Of a stretch of 64,000 nucleotides of DNA, positions 9,801 through 18,507 are shown one piece after another. Position numbers and translations under genes: made by a program. The first letter of the stretch is position 1, and each line of letters opens with the position of its first letter. The notes beneath the pieces were generated by a model, which was not told where the DNA came from, did not search any database, and was given only the letters and a program-made list of their open reading frames with translations. The stretch comes from Chionoecetes opilio. Taxonomy: Eukaryota; Arthropoda; Malacostraca; Decapoda; Majidae. The DNA lies in the NCBI GenBank assembly GCA_016584305.1, contig JACEEZ010012757.1, forward strand, positions 89,501 through 153,500, read 5' to 3'.

Positions 9801-12800
9801 TCAATTGAATTTCATTTTCTTATGATGAAAAATTAAAAATGCCCAAAAAGTAAAGTGTGAATGCCAAAAATATATTTTGTGGTTTGTGCACCTGGCAACC
9901 CTGCTGCCAGATGTGTTCGTTGTAACGACTAACAAGCTCTGGTAGAAGGGGGGTAAGGGTAACGTATAAGGGAGGAAATATATTTACAAAATTTAATATA
10001 TGTGAACAACTGAACATCTAGCTAGGTCAAATATTTCTGCTTTCATTGCTTCGTTGGCATGAAGAAACAAACATAGGAAAATAGCAATTTTTGTGGTTAC
10101 GTTTTCCAAGCGAGCTAGCAAAACCTGTGGTGCACGTGTACGAAGGGTGCGGGGATTGCATAGGCCTACACATATATGAAGTACACGGAGGTGAACAGAG
10201 CTGCAAACATGCGTGCGTGCAAACAGATATTATCACTGCGAGAATGGCCACGTCATGCATGTTCGCACGCAGGGCTCAGCTCATGCATCATCACCGTAGA
10301 GCTAGTCAGGCAGTATCTATAGACAGTACAACGCTGTATGGTGCGCCGGGAATCGAAACAGCCATGATTTTTCTCCGGGTATGATAATAAATTCCGACCT
10401 TCCCCACGCCGCGATGCACTTTTTAATCCTGGTCTCGACCTGGTCTCGAGCCAAACTCCGAGACCAGAAGCTTCGAGACCAAGATCAAGACCAAGACCAC
10501 ATCAAACGAGACCAAGACCAAGACCACATCAAACTGGTCTCGAGACCAAGACCAGTCTCGAGACCTACATCACTGGTAGAGAGAGCCTTGGAGAGCTAGT
10601 AGAGAGAGCCTTAGAGAGCTAGTAGAGAGAGCCTTGGAGAGCTAGTAGAGAGAGCCTTGGAGAGCTAGTAGAGAGAGCCTTAGGGAGCTAGTAGAGAGAG
10701 CCTTAGGGAGCTAGTAGAGAGAGCCTTAGAGAGCAAGTAGATGGTTAGCTTAGTTAGGTAAGCTCACACCGCATTTATATGAAGCTTCAAGTCCCAGCTA
10801 GATTATTATTTCTAACAAGCAATTCCTTATTAATGTTGTTTGCCTTATCTTCCAAATGAATCTTTGCCTGGCAGCACATACTTGGCATTACTTATGTTAC
10901 TCGTCCCTTATAATCTGGCATATAAACCTTTTTAGGCATTAAATCAATCAATCTTCCCTTATAAAATACACCAGCATTACTAACTATATTGTATTGTTGT
11001 ATTCTTCTGATTGCATTATTTACTACAAAAAGCTCCTTTCCTTGTTGTCTGCGATGCTCCCTTCTAACTATTGCAAGCCAGTATATGCATTAAAGGCTGT
11101 TATCTGATTCCTTTGTACTCCTTTGTATGCATTATGTCATTATCACGTTCTCTCTGTTTGTCTTTCTTTATTATTTATCCTTTATTAACTTTATTATTCT
11201 TTATTATCTCTCTTTTCTATTCTCTAGTACTCTTCTTGGTTTTGTTTGTTGTTGGTGAGAGAGAGAGAGAGCTATATATATATATATATATATGGGGAGG
11301 AGGCTTGATCCATGCTATCCTGTTCTACCAATGGCTGTTTGCTGATAGACAAGTTCCTCAGGCACCCTCATGATAAAGCAATACACATTTATGAAAGAAA
11401 AGGGGGTGAGAGATTACAGAGAAGGGGGGGGGGGGTACAAGAATATATAATGAACACAGAAATACAGAAAAGGTTGAAAAGCTGCCGATAAAGCAATGTG
11501 TCCTGTGCTATCTGTCACATCTCTTCTTGGACATGGTGTTGTGGCACTGGCAGATGGCAGCAGCAGCACTTTGTAGAGGCAGCAGATATGAAGCACCACC
11601 ACCATAACACTGCCTTGTACCCCCCCTCCCCCCTCCCCCCGGCCTACTTGAATGATCTGTCTCCCCCAGCCTACTACAATGCCCTGTCTCCCCCAGCCTA
11701 CTACAATGCCCTGTCTCCCCCAGCCTACTACAATGCCCTGTCTCCCCCAGCCTACTACAATGACATATCTCCCCCAGCCTACTACAATGACATATCTCCC
11801 CCAGCCTACTACAATGACATATCTCCCCCAGCCTACTACAATGACATATCTCCCCCAGCCTACTACAATGCCCTGTCTCCCCCAGCCTACTACAATGACA
11901 TATCTCCCCCAGCCTACTACAATGACATATCTCCCCCAGCCTACTACAATGACATGGTGGTGGGCGGGGTGTGCTGCCGCGTGGACATGCTTGATGGCCA
12001 GCGTCGCCTCTACATCATGACGCTGGGCTGCCTGGCGCCCTACAGACGGCTCGGCATCGGCACCAAGATGCTCGAACACGTCCTCAACTTTGTGGAGAAG
12101 GAAGGCAACTTTAACTCCATCTTCCTGTGAGTGGCTGATTTACCTGGTGTCTGTTTTGTAGGTGGAGGTCTTGGTCTTTGTCTTTTATATATATAAGAGA
12201 AGAAGGAAGGTGGAGGAAGGAAAGAGGAGAAGGGAGGCAACTTTAACTCCATCTTCCTGTGAGTGGCGCCATTACCTGGTGTCTGATTTGTTGTTAGAGT
12301 AGAATGAAATAGGGAGAAACTGGTTCTTTGATTATTGTTATTGTGTGTTATCGATGGTGTATTCGGGGACAAGGGAAAACGGATGACCTTTTAGATAGTT
12401 AACTACTCTCGTGACGTGAGGAAAAGAGTAGACTTGGGAGGGACTTAGATATGGGTAACAAGAGAGATTTAATAAAGGAGAGGTAGGAAAAGTTCTTACG
12501 GCTATTAACCAGGATAGAACAAGAAGTAACGGATTCAAGCTGGTAAAGCGTAGATTTAAAAAAAGAAATAGGAAAAAACTGGTTCACAAATAGGGTGGTA
12601 AATGATTGGAATGGACTCAATTGTCAGGTAGTCAGTGTGGAGTCAATAGGGAGTTTTAAAAGGAGGCTGGATAATTTCATGGATGGGGATGAAAGGTGGA
12701 TGTAGGTAGTGTTAAGTAAGCTGGATTACCTGTGGTCTGTTTGTTGTGCAGGTCTTGGTAGTATTTTCCCCTAGGACCAGAACTCCCTACACAATTGGGC

Positions 12801-14684
12801 ATATGGTTTCTGTTTACCTTATTGGATTCTAGGAAACATTCTCTCTGTGAGCTTCTGTCGCAAATCATTACTTTTGGAGATATGACATATTGTTTATAGG
12901 AAGGAGAGACAGGTGTTTACTGCGGTGGGGTGGTTGTCTGTGTTGTTGGTGGAGGTTTTTGTCTTTTTTTAAAATATTTTTTACATTTGTGCCTATAGCG
13001 CATGTAGGCCGTGAGCTCCAGGGGTGGGATGGCAGGCCCTGGAGGTTCACTTGAGGGCTGTGATGGTTGGCTCTCGCCCGTGGTGGCACAGGCAGGATTG
13101 TTATAGTGACGCCTGTGATTTTTTTTTTTTTCCTTTTTTTTTTACATCACAAAGGACTGGCCAAGGGCACAACAAAAATAGGTAACACAAAGCCCGCAAA
13201 TAGAGGCTCATGCCGCCCCCCTGTGTCCTCCGATGCACTCGCAATCCAAGTTAATGGGCAGGTTAATGGGCAGCATCTGGGTGTTCTTAGACCACTCGAC
13301 GGTGCAGATAGATCTTAAGTGGATTTATGGTTCGCATCGGGGATCGAACTCTGGTCACTGAGCACGCCACTCGGAGACGCTGACCACTCTGCCACCGCCT
13401 CCCCACTATTTACCTTTAAACCATTATAATCTCGTTATTTCTTGTCGTAGTTTTAGTCCTTCATAGTTCAGTCATTTTCTTCAGAGGTCAATGCTCTATA
13501 ACTTCCGTTGAAGACTGGTATGTTTTCTAGGACGTGAATAGATCATTTATTTTTATCCATGGCATTTTTGTCGTTATTTTTTTCTTAAGATCATGCTATT
13601 AATACACACATATGATGCATATTATGAAACATACTTAGTAAGAGTTCATAGACAACATTTGATGGCTGGTGTGATGGTGTGTTGTCATGCTGTGCACCCT
13701 ACATGTCTATACATGCTGCTAAATTGATGTAAGACTGGTGCATTGATTAACCCCTTGAGACCCAGAACATAATTTCCATTGTGATTTGGGTGCCATTAGA
13801 CAATTTTTAGTGAATATAAGCAATATTTTATAGATATGACCTGTTAAGTATCCTTGTCCAGTAGCTAGATTAGTATTTTAAGTTACTCACTCGTAATTTC
13901 ATGGCTAACAAAACACAGACGATTATATAAGAACATAAGAAAATAAGGAAGCTACAAGAGGCCGTGAGACCTACACGAGGTAGTTCCTGTATATATAGCA
14001 AAGGAAAGATCTGAGCGTGAAGGGGTTAAGAATGTGGGGTCATCCTAGCGCTCCACTCCTCTCTTCTGTACAAAGGCCAGACTAATGTGACCTTACACAC
14101 ACAAGAGTGGGGCAGAGGGTGTGGCTGCAACACCACTGCTCCCCGCCCTGTGTGTGGAGGGTGTGGGGGATGAGACAGGGGGAGTTAAGGGAGCGTGGAG
14201 GCTGAGGTGTGTTAGTATGTGAGGTTCAGGACAGTAGTAAGGCAGAAGGCTTGTCACTGCCCCCCCGCCACCTCAGGCACTCTTAGGATGTACTGCACAA
14301 TACACTGAGCTTCAAATGTCAGATTTCCAGCGTGGGACATCTAGTGTTTCATTTTACATGTTTCATTTTCCTATTTGCTCTCCCTCGTAACCTTTCCCTC
14401 TGTGTCCCTTAACCCTTGTCCCTGTGTTCCTGGCCCTCACACCCCATTACCCCTGGTCCTGGCTGCCCCTCACATCCCACCTTTACATGTCACCCCTGCC
14501 CCTGGCTGGCCCTGGCCCTGACCCCTGACCTCACTGTTGCAGGCACGTGCAGGTCAACAATGACGGGGCGCTGGACTTCTACAAGAAGTTTGGCTTTGAG
14601 GTGGTGGAGACCAAGCAGCACTACTACAAGCGCATCGAGCCCGCCGACGCCCACGTCCTGCAGAAGACACTGGTGCGCTCCTGA
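3820..14684 (+). CDS. NAA50: NAA50, N-alpha-acetyltransferase 50 (four coding exons)
   Basis: Exons 3820-3827, 6158-6294, 11940-12126 and 14543-14684 join to 157 codons plus TGA, with intron phases 2, 1 and 2 and GT/AG borders at every intron. The protein is a GNAT-fold enzyme that transfers acetyl from acetyl-CoA to protein N-termini (Met followed by a hydrophobic residue). It works with NAA10/NAA15 at the ribosome and is needed for sister-chromatid cohesion in flies and human cells. Visible landmarks are the peptide-binding FPV at 27-29, catalytic Tyr73 and His112, acetyl-CoA loop RRLGIGTK at 84-91, and Tyr138-Tyr139, all at human numbering. The C-terminus is about 12 residues shorter than in human. 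The start codon is fixed by the conserved RIELGDVTP that follows. Exons 2 and 3 have duplicated splice sites, described separately. Introns are full of transposons. Confidence 0.95.
3828..4354 (+). other. NAA50 intron 1, proximal part
   Basis: GC-rich intronic sequence with runs of G and of C (for example C at 4167-4176). No exon, transposon end or RNA gene is recognised here. The rest of intron 1 holds the repeats listed below. Confidence 0.5.
4355..4533. repeat. Possible short MITE with 12-bp inverted ends
   Basis: gactaatttttc at 4355-4366 is repeated as its reverse complement at 4522-4533 around AT-rich DNA. No target-site duplication is visible, so the assignment is weak. Confidence 0.35.
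4575..4735. repeat. AACCT-rich degenerate repeat
   Basis: Many copies of cctaacctaac, ccttaacc and similar variants occur with interruptions. It recalls the arthropod TTAGG telomere motif on the other strand but is irregular, so it may equally be an unrelated pentamer-rich repeat. Similar stretches occur near 29480-29560, 29835-29880 and 51404-51490. Confidence 0.5.
4796..5048. mobile_element. Foldback MITE with about 65-bp inverted repeats
   Basis: The left end (ttggccgatt, 4796 on) matches the right end (aatcggccat, to 5048) as an imperfect inverted repeat of about 65 bp around a short AT-rich centre. The 7-bp sequence gtgactg flanks both sides (4789-4795 and 5049-5055) as a likely target-site duplication. 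No coding sequence is present. Superfamily not assigned. Confidence 0.75.
5274..5454. mobile_element. MITE, PIF/Harbinger-like
   Basis: Inverted ends of about 45 bp begin agctgattcaca on the left and aggctgattcaca on the right arm read in reverse. TAA flanks each side (5271-5273 and 5455-5457), as expected for Harbinger-type insertion. It is non-coding. Confidence 0.65.
5458..5991. other. NAA50 intron 1, no further feature
   Basis: AT-rich intronic DNA with a T run at about 5688-5708. No exon or transposon end was recognised. Confidence 0.4.
6002..6147 (+). mobile_element. 5'-truncated LINE 3' tail inserted at the exon 2 acceptor
   Basis: This is the 3' end of a CR1/L2-like family that recurs in the window at 7127, 12487 and 45700, and in reverse at 13928. 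It carries the conserved phrase ggatggggat and ends in tandem ttcttatg units. Flanks are tgtgttgcag at 5992-6001 and tgtgtttcag at 6148-6157, which look like a 10-bp target-site duplication with one mismatch. The duplicated target is the splice acceptor itself. Confidence 0.8.
6158..6294 (+). CDS. NAA50: NAA50 coding exon 2
   Basis: Encodes residues 3 to 49 (the latter split), including RIELGDVTP, the FPV peptide-binding loop and SYNDKFYKDVLE. The acceptor tgtgtttcag is the downstream copy of a duplicated site, and the donor is gtatgt at 6295. The last base completes Ala49 with the first two bases of exon 3. Confidence 0.95.
6498..6838. mobile_element. TA-flanked MITE (mariner/pogo-like ends)
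   Basis: Inverted ends start cagtaaaacctctc and are flanked by TA on both sides (6496-6497, 6839-6840). The interior holds three imperfect copies of a roughly 60-bp A-rich unit containing ctaggtgta and ggaaattt. No ORF is present. Confidence 0.75.
7127..8042 (+). mobile_element. LINE 3' tail, interrupted by a hAT MITE
   Basis: Bases 7127-7303 and 7957-8042 together form one copy of the same 3' tail as at 6002-6147, including ttcaagctgg, ggttcacaaat and the terminal ttcttatg repeats. The 7304-7956 element was inserted into it later. Confidence 0.8.
7304..7956. mobile_element. Non-autonomous hAT element, copy 1
   Basis: The ends are cagtggcggctcgtg and its exact reverse complement. The 8-bp duplication gatgtagg (7296-7303 and 7957-7964) is typical of hAT insertion. 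Uninterrupted versions of the target are visible in the LINE tails near 6065, 12705 and 45895. The interior has ggt/gat-rich simple sequence and no intact transposase. Confidence 0.9.
8139..8464. mobile_element. TA-flanked MITE (pogo/Tigger-like)
   Basis: The element starts cagc and ends gctg, with TA at 8137-8138 and 8465-8466. Imperfect inverted repeats near the ends share atccgacc, which also occurs internally several times. Non-coding. Confidence 0.6.
8783..9256. repeat. 23-bp minisatellite, left part
   Basis: About 20 tandem copies of a 23-bp unit containing gagagctagtagagag and ccttg. It continues at 10576-10745 after an inserted transposon. Variants alternate gcc/ggc before ttgg. Confidence 0.95.
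9257..10575 (-). mobile_element. hAT element inserted in the 23-bp minisatellite
   Basis: The ends are cagtgttgtag on the left and, read in reverse, cagtgatgtag on the right. The 8-bp duplication gtagagag (9249-9256, 10576-10583) matches the minisatellite target. Both subterminal regions are dense in gagaccaagacc repeats, a common arrangement for hAT transposase binding. A BED zinc-finger fragment lies inside on the minus strand. Confidence 0.9.
9400..9606 (-). pseudogene. BED zinc-finger fragment of a hAT transposase
   Basis: The 68-codon open frame has the BED-finger layout, VCTFC followed by LAFIKHLRRSHP, that is C-x2-C ... H-x4-H. An aromatic FFYKKHG precedes it. In hAT transposases this domain sits at the N-terminus and binds the element's ends. 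The frame lacks an ATG at its 5' end and the catalytic and dimerisation domains are absent, so it is a remnant. Confidence 0.7.
10576..10745. repeat. 23-bp minisatellite, right part
   Basis: Continuation of the 8783-9256 array, about 7 copies, with ttag replacing ttgg in several units. Confidence 0.9.
10746..11642. other. NAA50 intron 2 without a clear gene
   Basis: Contains a LINE-tail-like taaatcaatcaatc near 10940, a (ga)n then (ta)n microsatellite at about 11256-11292 and a G run at 11426-11435. A polypyrimidine run at 11622-11640 lies just before the tandem acceptors. Confidence 0.5.
11643..11939 (+). repeat. 27-bp minisatellite of splice-acceptor units
   Basis: Eleven tandem 27-bp units run directly into exon 3. 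Ten begin cctactacaatg and the first, diverged unit begins cctacttgaatg. All end tctcccccag. Most units consist of the first 16 bases of exon 3 plus the last 11 of the intron, so each ends in an acceptor-like AG. Units at 11670-11750 and 11859-11885 carry gccctgt in place of gacatat. All are in the exon 3 phase and contain no stop, so any AG chosen would add a multiple of 9 codons reading AYYN(D/A)(I/L)SPP. Confidence 0.95.
11940..12126 (+). CDS. NAA50: NAA50 coding exon 3
   Basis: Encodes residues 49-111, from the conserved start of strand 3 (VVGGVCCRVD) through Tyr73 in RRLYIMTLG to the acetyl-CoA loop RRLGIGTK. The start at 11940 is chosen because it gives the exact spacing of other NAA50 proteins. 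Ten identical upstream AGs exist. The donor is gtgagt at 12127. Confidence 0.93.
12100..12292 (+). repeat. Tandem duplication of the exon 3 donor region
   Basis: About 60 bp covering the last coding bases of exon 3 and the donor (ggcaactttaactcc through ttacctggtgtctg) recurs 132 bp downstream at about 12232-12292. The spacer is purine-rich. The copied donor at 12259 is identical to the real one. Reading past the first donor meets TGA at 12128-12130. Confidence 0.9.
12487..12722 (+). mobile_element. LINE 3' tail copy
   Basis: Same CR1/L2-like tail as at 7127, starting earlier (gttcttacggc) and ending at gtgttaagtaa, so it lacks the terminal ttcttatg repeats. It has an uninterrupted version of the hAT target ggatgtaggtag. 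Confidence 0.8.
13112..13402 (-). repeat. tRNA-derived SINE, second family
   Basis: Read on the minus strand it starts with a tRNA-like head (box A tggcagagtgg, box B gttcgatcccc) and ends in A-rich DNA opposite the T run at 13120-13142. The 3' part (acatcacaaaggactggcc on the + strand) recurs at 26258-26290. It differs from the tRNA-Val SINE in both head and body. Confidence 0.7.
13747..14029. mobile_element. piggyBac-like TTAA MITE, copy A
   Basis: TTAA flanks both ends, followed by ccccttgagacccag on the left and, in reverse, ccccttcacgctcag on the right. The body matches the other copies in reverse orientation. A LINE-tail fragment is inserted at about 13928-13990. Confidence 0.85.
13928..13990 (-). 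mobile_element. LINE 3' tail fragment nested in the TTAA MITE
   Basis: Reverse complement of the terminal part of the CR1/L2-like tail (ggaagctacaagaggcc...), beginning in the ttcttatg tail repeats. It interrupts copy A of the MITE. Confidence 0.75.
14543..14684 (+). CDS. NAA50: NAA50 coding exon 4 with stop codon
   Basis: Follows acceptor cactgttgcag. Encodes His112 to Ser157, including FYKKFGFE, the double Tyr138-Tyr139 and RIEPADAHVLQK, then TGA at 14682-14684. An alternative acceptor 10 bases downstream (cgtgcag) would break the frame and remove His112. Confidence 0.93.
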
Positions 14685-15604
14685 GTGCCCGCCGCCGCAC
14701 CACCACCACCTGCCAGGGCCACCCAACCACACCTCAGGGCCGCCCCACCACACCCCACACTGCCGCCTCTCTGCCCTGCCCTCCACGCTGGGTGTCAAGT
14801 CCCTCGTGCCCCTGGCCTGGGGGGCCGTGCTGCCTCCTCCCCCAGGGTGTCCTAATGTGCTGGTGCCCCAGAGTGTGCTGGCAGCCTTGGGTCGCTGCCT
14901 CCAGGGGCACCGCAAGGCTGTCACCACTCTCTGCAGGGCACGGCAAGACTTATGCAAAATTATAGGCCTTGGGCATTTCCAGGTATTTTAGGAGCCCTGC
15001 AGTGCCCTGTGTGGCATGTCAAGGCCCTGGGGCATGTGGCATGGTGTCAGGGCACTGCAGGGCTTGTGGAGGAGGTGCAGGCTCTGTCAGGGCCGTTGTC
15101 AGACTCATTAGGACTTGCAACCCTTGTGAGTGTGTCAGGGGCGTGGCAGGGCCTTCAGGGGGGGTACAGGGGCAGCAGGCAGGGGGGCGGGGCAGGGCGT
15201 GTGCTGGCAGGGCCCCGCGGCAGTACAGTAGTGTTGTTATGGTGGTGGCGTGGCAGGGAGTGTGGTGGCAGGGCAGTGGTGTTATGGTGGTGGCTGACTC
15301 ACTACCACCACCACCACCACCAGGACGTTGTGGCGGCTGTGTGTGTGTGTGTGTCATCAACAGGCTCAGAACCCAGGCCTCTACACACCCCAGCCGGGAT
15401 CTTGTACATAACGCGCGTGTGTGTGTGTGTGTGTGCCTGTGTTGGTGTATGTATGTAGCTAGTTATTTGTACATATATGCATACACTAACACACACTCAC
15501 ACATTACTGGTACCACTACCATGGTGAACTTACTGTTTGTTATGCAACCTCAGACTTTCATCAGCATTGTTTGCACAGAAAAGACTGGAATCATAAGTAA
15601 TAAA
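14685..15604 (+). other. NAA50 3' untranslated region and poly(A) signal
   Basis: GC-rich, repetitive sequence with short (cac)n and (gt)n tracts becomes AT-rich after about 15500. The first canonical aataaa is at 15599-15604, giving a 3' UTR of about 0.9 kb if used. The end of transcription is inferred. Confidence 0.55.
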
Positions 15605-15728
15605 TAAGTCATTGGTTCTGCAGGTTTTTTATGCTATCAAGTAAAAGATATTTTGAAACAGGTTCTTTCTATACCAGGATTGAGGGTTAGTAATGTTATC
15701 CTGGTCATGCAAGCAGTGGGAGGCTGTG

Positions 15729-15941
15729 TTAACCCCTTCACACCCAGATCTTTCCTTGGCTATAAAAAAAATTGTATGTTGTCGAGCCATAAGATTACGA
15801 AAAATAACGTAATATTCCAAATAGTTAGTCGACAAGGATACTAAACATGTCAATTCTATTACACATTGCTTATACTCACTAAAAACTGTCTAATGGTACC
15901 CAAATGACAATGCAATTATGTTCTGGGTCTCAAGGGGTTAA
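15729..15941. mobile_element. piggyBac-like TTAA MITE, copy B
   Basis: A 213-bp element with TTAA at both ends and inverted termini ccccttcacacccaga / ccccttgagacccaga. No ORF. Same family as at 13747, 17489, 17905, 38123 and 39013. Confidence 0.9.
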
Positions 15942-16014
15942 AGGAAGGAACACGATGAAGGCTTCTGGCATGGTGTTTTAGTCTGTTTTGCTTCTGTTTA
16001 CATACTGTGACACT

Positions 16015-16319
16015 CCTCTCCTCCTCCTCCTCCTCCTCCTCCTCCTCTCTCCTCCTCCTCCTCCTCTCCTCCTCCTCCCCCTTTCCTTCCTCTCCTCCTC
16101 CTCCTCCTCCTCCTCCTCCTCCTCCTTCCTCCTCCTCTTCCTCTTCCTCTCCTCTTCCTCTTCCTCCTCTTCCTCTTCCTCCTCCCTTCCCTCCTTTCCT
16201 CTTCCTCCTCTCCTCTTTCCTCTCCTCCTCCTCCTCCTCCCTCCTTCCTCTTCCTCCTCCTCCTCCCTCCTCTCCTCCTCCTCCTCCTCCTCCTCCTCCT
16301 CCTCCTCCTCCTCCTCCTT
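16015..16319. repeat. (TCC)n microsatellite
   Basis: About 300 bp of almost pure pyrimidine on the + strand, mainly tcc with ttcc interruptions. Open frames through it are poly-Ser/Leu/Pro artefacts. Confidence 0.95.
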
Positions 16320-16417
16320 TGCTTCTTGTCTCCTAAGAAACTTTCCTTACTCACCCAACTGTCCCAATTCACATTTTATATTCTCCTTCCTCCAACAATT
16401 TTGCATCCTACATTTCA

Positions 16418-16575
16418 TTTAACCATCCTGCTGTAACATTCCGTTCCTTCCCCTTCCCTCACCGTTTCACTCTTTCTCTATAACCCCTCCCCCCTTATAT
16501 GCTTTGCCATAGTGCCATATGACCTCTCATGTCTGGCACATTTCCCCTTTTTTGGTATTAAATCTATCAATCCTC
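16418..16575 (+). repeat. Interspersed repeat 3' end with (AATC)-type tail, copy 1
   Basis: Shares about 150 bp with 17156-17306 (catcctgctgtaacatt, gccatatgacctct, gtctggcacatttcccc) and ends in taaatctatcaatc. Such AATC tails suggest a non-LTR retrotransposon 3' end. Confidence 0.7.
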
Positions 16576-17155
16576 TGCGTCTTGTCTCCTGGTAAACTCA
16601 AAACGGGAATGATGTATAGTTTTCTTACACTGTGCTGGAGATAAGACATAATAACACTGCATGTAGGAGACTTACAGAACTGCTGGTGGAGAGAAGGTGT
16701 AGGTACAGGGTGACGTATTGCAAGGGTGAAGCGAGAGGTAAATAAAGAAACTGTAATAAGGAATAAAGAGTGAGGCAAGATCCTTCAAGGTAGCATTTGG
16801 TGTCCACATATTCCAGATTCCTTAGGTTATACATATACTGGGTGGGACATCTTATTGAAGCCTTAATAGAGACTGGGCATTGGAGAACACATGGAACAGG
16901 GCAGGAAGGAAGGGAGGGGAGGAATCTTGCGTTCCAACCCCAGCGTGAAGGCAAGGAAAGAGACATGTTATAATAGTAATAATAATAATTTTATTCTCAC
17001 CCGAAGGCATACAGGAAAAACAGCATAATATACAGACATGAGAGATTGAACTGAAGTACTTATGAACTTATGGGAAGATGATTAGTAATTGTGTGGTGAT
17101 TCAGTTGTTTATATACAAGCCTCGGTTCTATTAAATAACACATCCTTCATTTGAT
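16576..17155. other. No gene recognised
   Basis: Mixed-composition DNA with a short (taa)n tract at about 16975-16990. No coding or mobile signature was found. Confidence 0.4.
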
Positions 17156-17306
17156 CTAACCATCCTGCTGTAACATCCCGCTCCTTTCCCCTTCCCTCAT
17201 CGTTTCACTATTTCTAACTTCTTCTTGTTTATGTTTTGCCATAGTGCCATATGACCTCTGATGTCTGGCACATTTCCCCTTTGGCATTAAATCAATCAAT
17301 CAGTCC
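17156..17306 (+). repeat. Interspersed repeat 3' end with (AATC)n tail, copy 2
   Basis: Second copy of the 16418 repeat, ending ggcattaaatcaatcaatc. A further piece in reverse lies at about 34190-34245. Confidence 0.75.
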
Positions 17307-17488
17307 TATTCAGAAGCCATGACTGACAACCCAGACACTTATTGATCTTCTCTCAGTTATCTAAGCAAATGTTTTATTATAATCAAGAATATATAGTTGA
17401 GGTGATAATATCTTAGCCTCACATCTTTACCTAATTATTACCTCTTTATATCTGTCTCTGTCTCTGTCTGCCAGCCTGTGTCCATATT

Positions 17489-17701
17489 TTAACCCCTTCA
17501 CGCCCAGATCTCTCATTGCTATAAAAAAATGGTCTCTTGTTAGCCATTAAATTACGAAAACTAACTGAATATACCAAATTAGTTAGTGGACAAGGATACT
17601 AAACAGGTCGCATCTATCAAAACATTGCTTATAGTCACTAAAAATCGTCTAATGGTGGTTAAATTACAATGAAAATTACGTTCTGGGCCTCAAGGGGTTA
17701 A
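17489..17701. mobile_element. piggyBac-like TTAA MITE, copy C
   Basis: A 213-bp copy with TTAA at 17489-17492 and 17698-17701 and the family's inverted termini. Intact in length and non-coding. Confidence 0.9.
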
Positions 17702-18048
17702 ATGTTTTTAAGTTTGTTTTGAGCCACTTTCCCATCGGCAGCGAGAGAACAGGGATTTGTTATTGAAAAAGATTGTAAAAGGTCTCCAAAACGTCTCAAC
17801 AAGTTATCTGTACAAGTCAATTTTATAAAGGTAATCAAGAATAAACATTTGAGGAGCAGTGTAGCCTCTTTCCTCCTTGCTTCCCTCATTCTTGTACTAT
17901 TTTCTTAACCCCTTCACACCCAGATATTTCCTTGGCTATAAAAAATTGTCCGTTGTCAGCCATAAAATTACGAAAACTAACTGAATATACCAAATTAGGT
18001 AGTGGACAAGGATACAAAACAGGTCATATCTATAAAATGTTACTTATA

Positions 18049-18507
18049 CAGGTTGAAGTTCCCAAACTCGGCATCCCAAGACTGCAGCACCCAAAGCTCG
18101 GCTATGGTTCGGGATTTTCCAAAACACGGCAGAACACCCAAAACCCGGCGCGTAGTTGCTGGGTCGGCCGCTGGGTGCCACCACACTAGGTCGCTGGGTT
18201 TCTCCCGCCGATTTGTTTGTTGTTATTGTTCAGTGGTGTTGTGACTAGAGTTGTGTACACTGTTATTTTGTGTACTTCTACAGGTCTGTTATTGGTATTA
18301 TGGCTCCCAAACGTCCAGGAACACCTACTGGTGGAAGTGAAAAGAAAAGGAAGAACAATGGGTTAACTATTTCTGAGAAAATTGACCTTTTGAAGAAGTT
18401 GGATGGCTTTTTTTCCCCTTAATATATCTACCTTCTAAAAGTCGGAAAATTCCATTACTCGGCTCGGCGCTGGTCCCGAGGTTGCCGAGTTTGGGAACTT
18501 CAACCTG
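18049..18507 (+). mobile_element. Tigger/pogo-like element nested in a TTAA MITE
   Basis: The 25-bp perfect inverted repeats start caggttgaagttcccaaac and are flanked by TA (18047-18048, 18508-18509). At 459 bp it is an internally deleted derivative that keeps the transposase N-terminus. Confidence 0.9.
18300..18422 (+). pseudogene. Tigger-like transposase N-terminus
   Basis: The 40-codon frame begins MAPKRPGTP, continues with a basic KKRKNN and then LTISEKIDLLKKLD. This is the usual start of pogo/Tigger transposases and their CENP-B-like helix-turn-helix. It ends at a stop right after, so the DNA-binding and DDE domains have been deleted. It is a remnant and not a functional protein. Confidence 0.75.

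Noticed and set aside
13300..13402. tRNA gene on the minus strand
   Set aside because: Box A and box B are present, but stems do not pair fully and the sequence continues into a SINE body that recurs at 26.2 kb.
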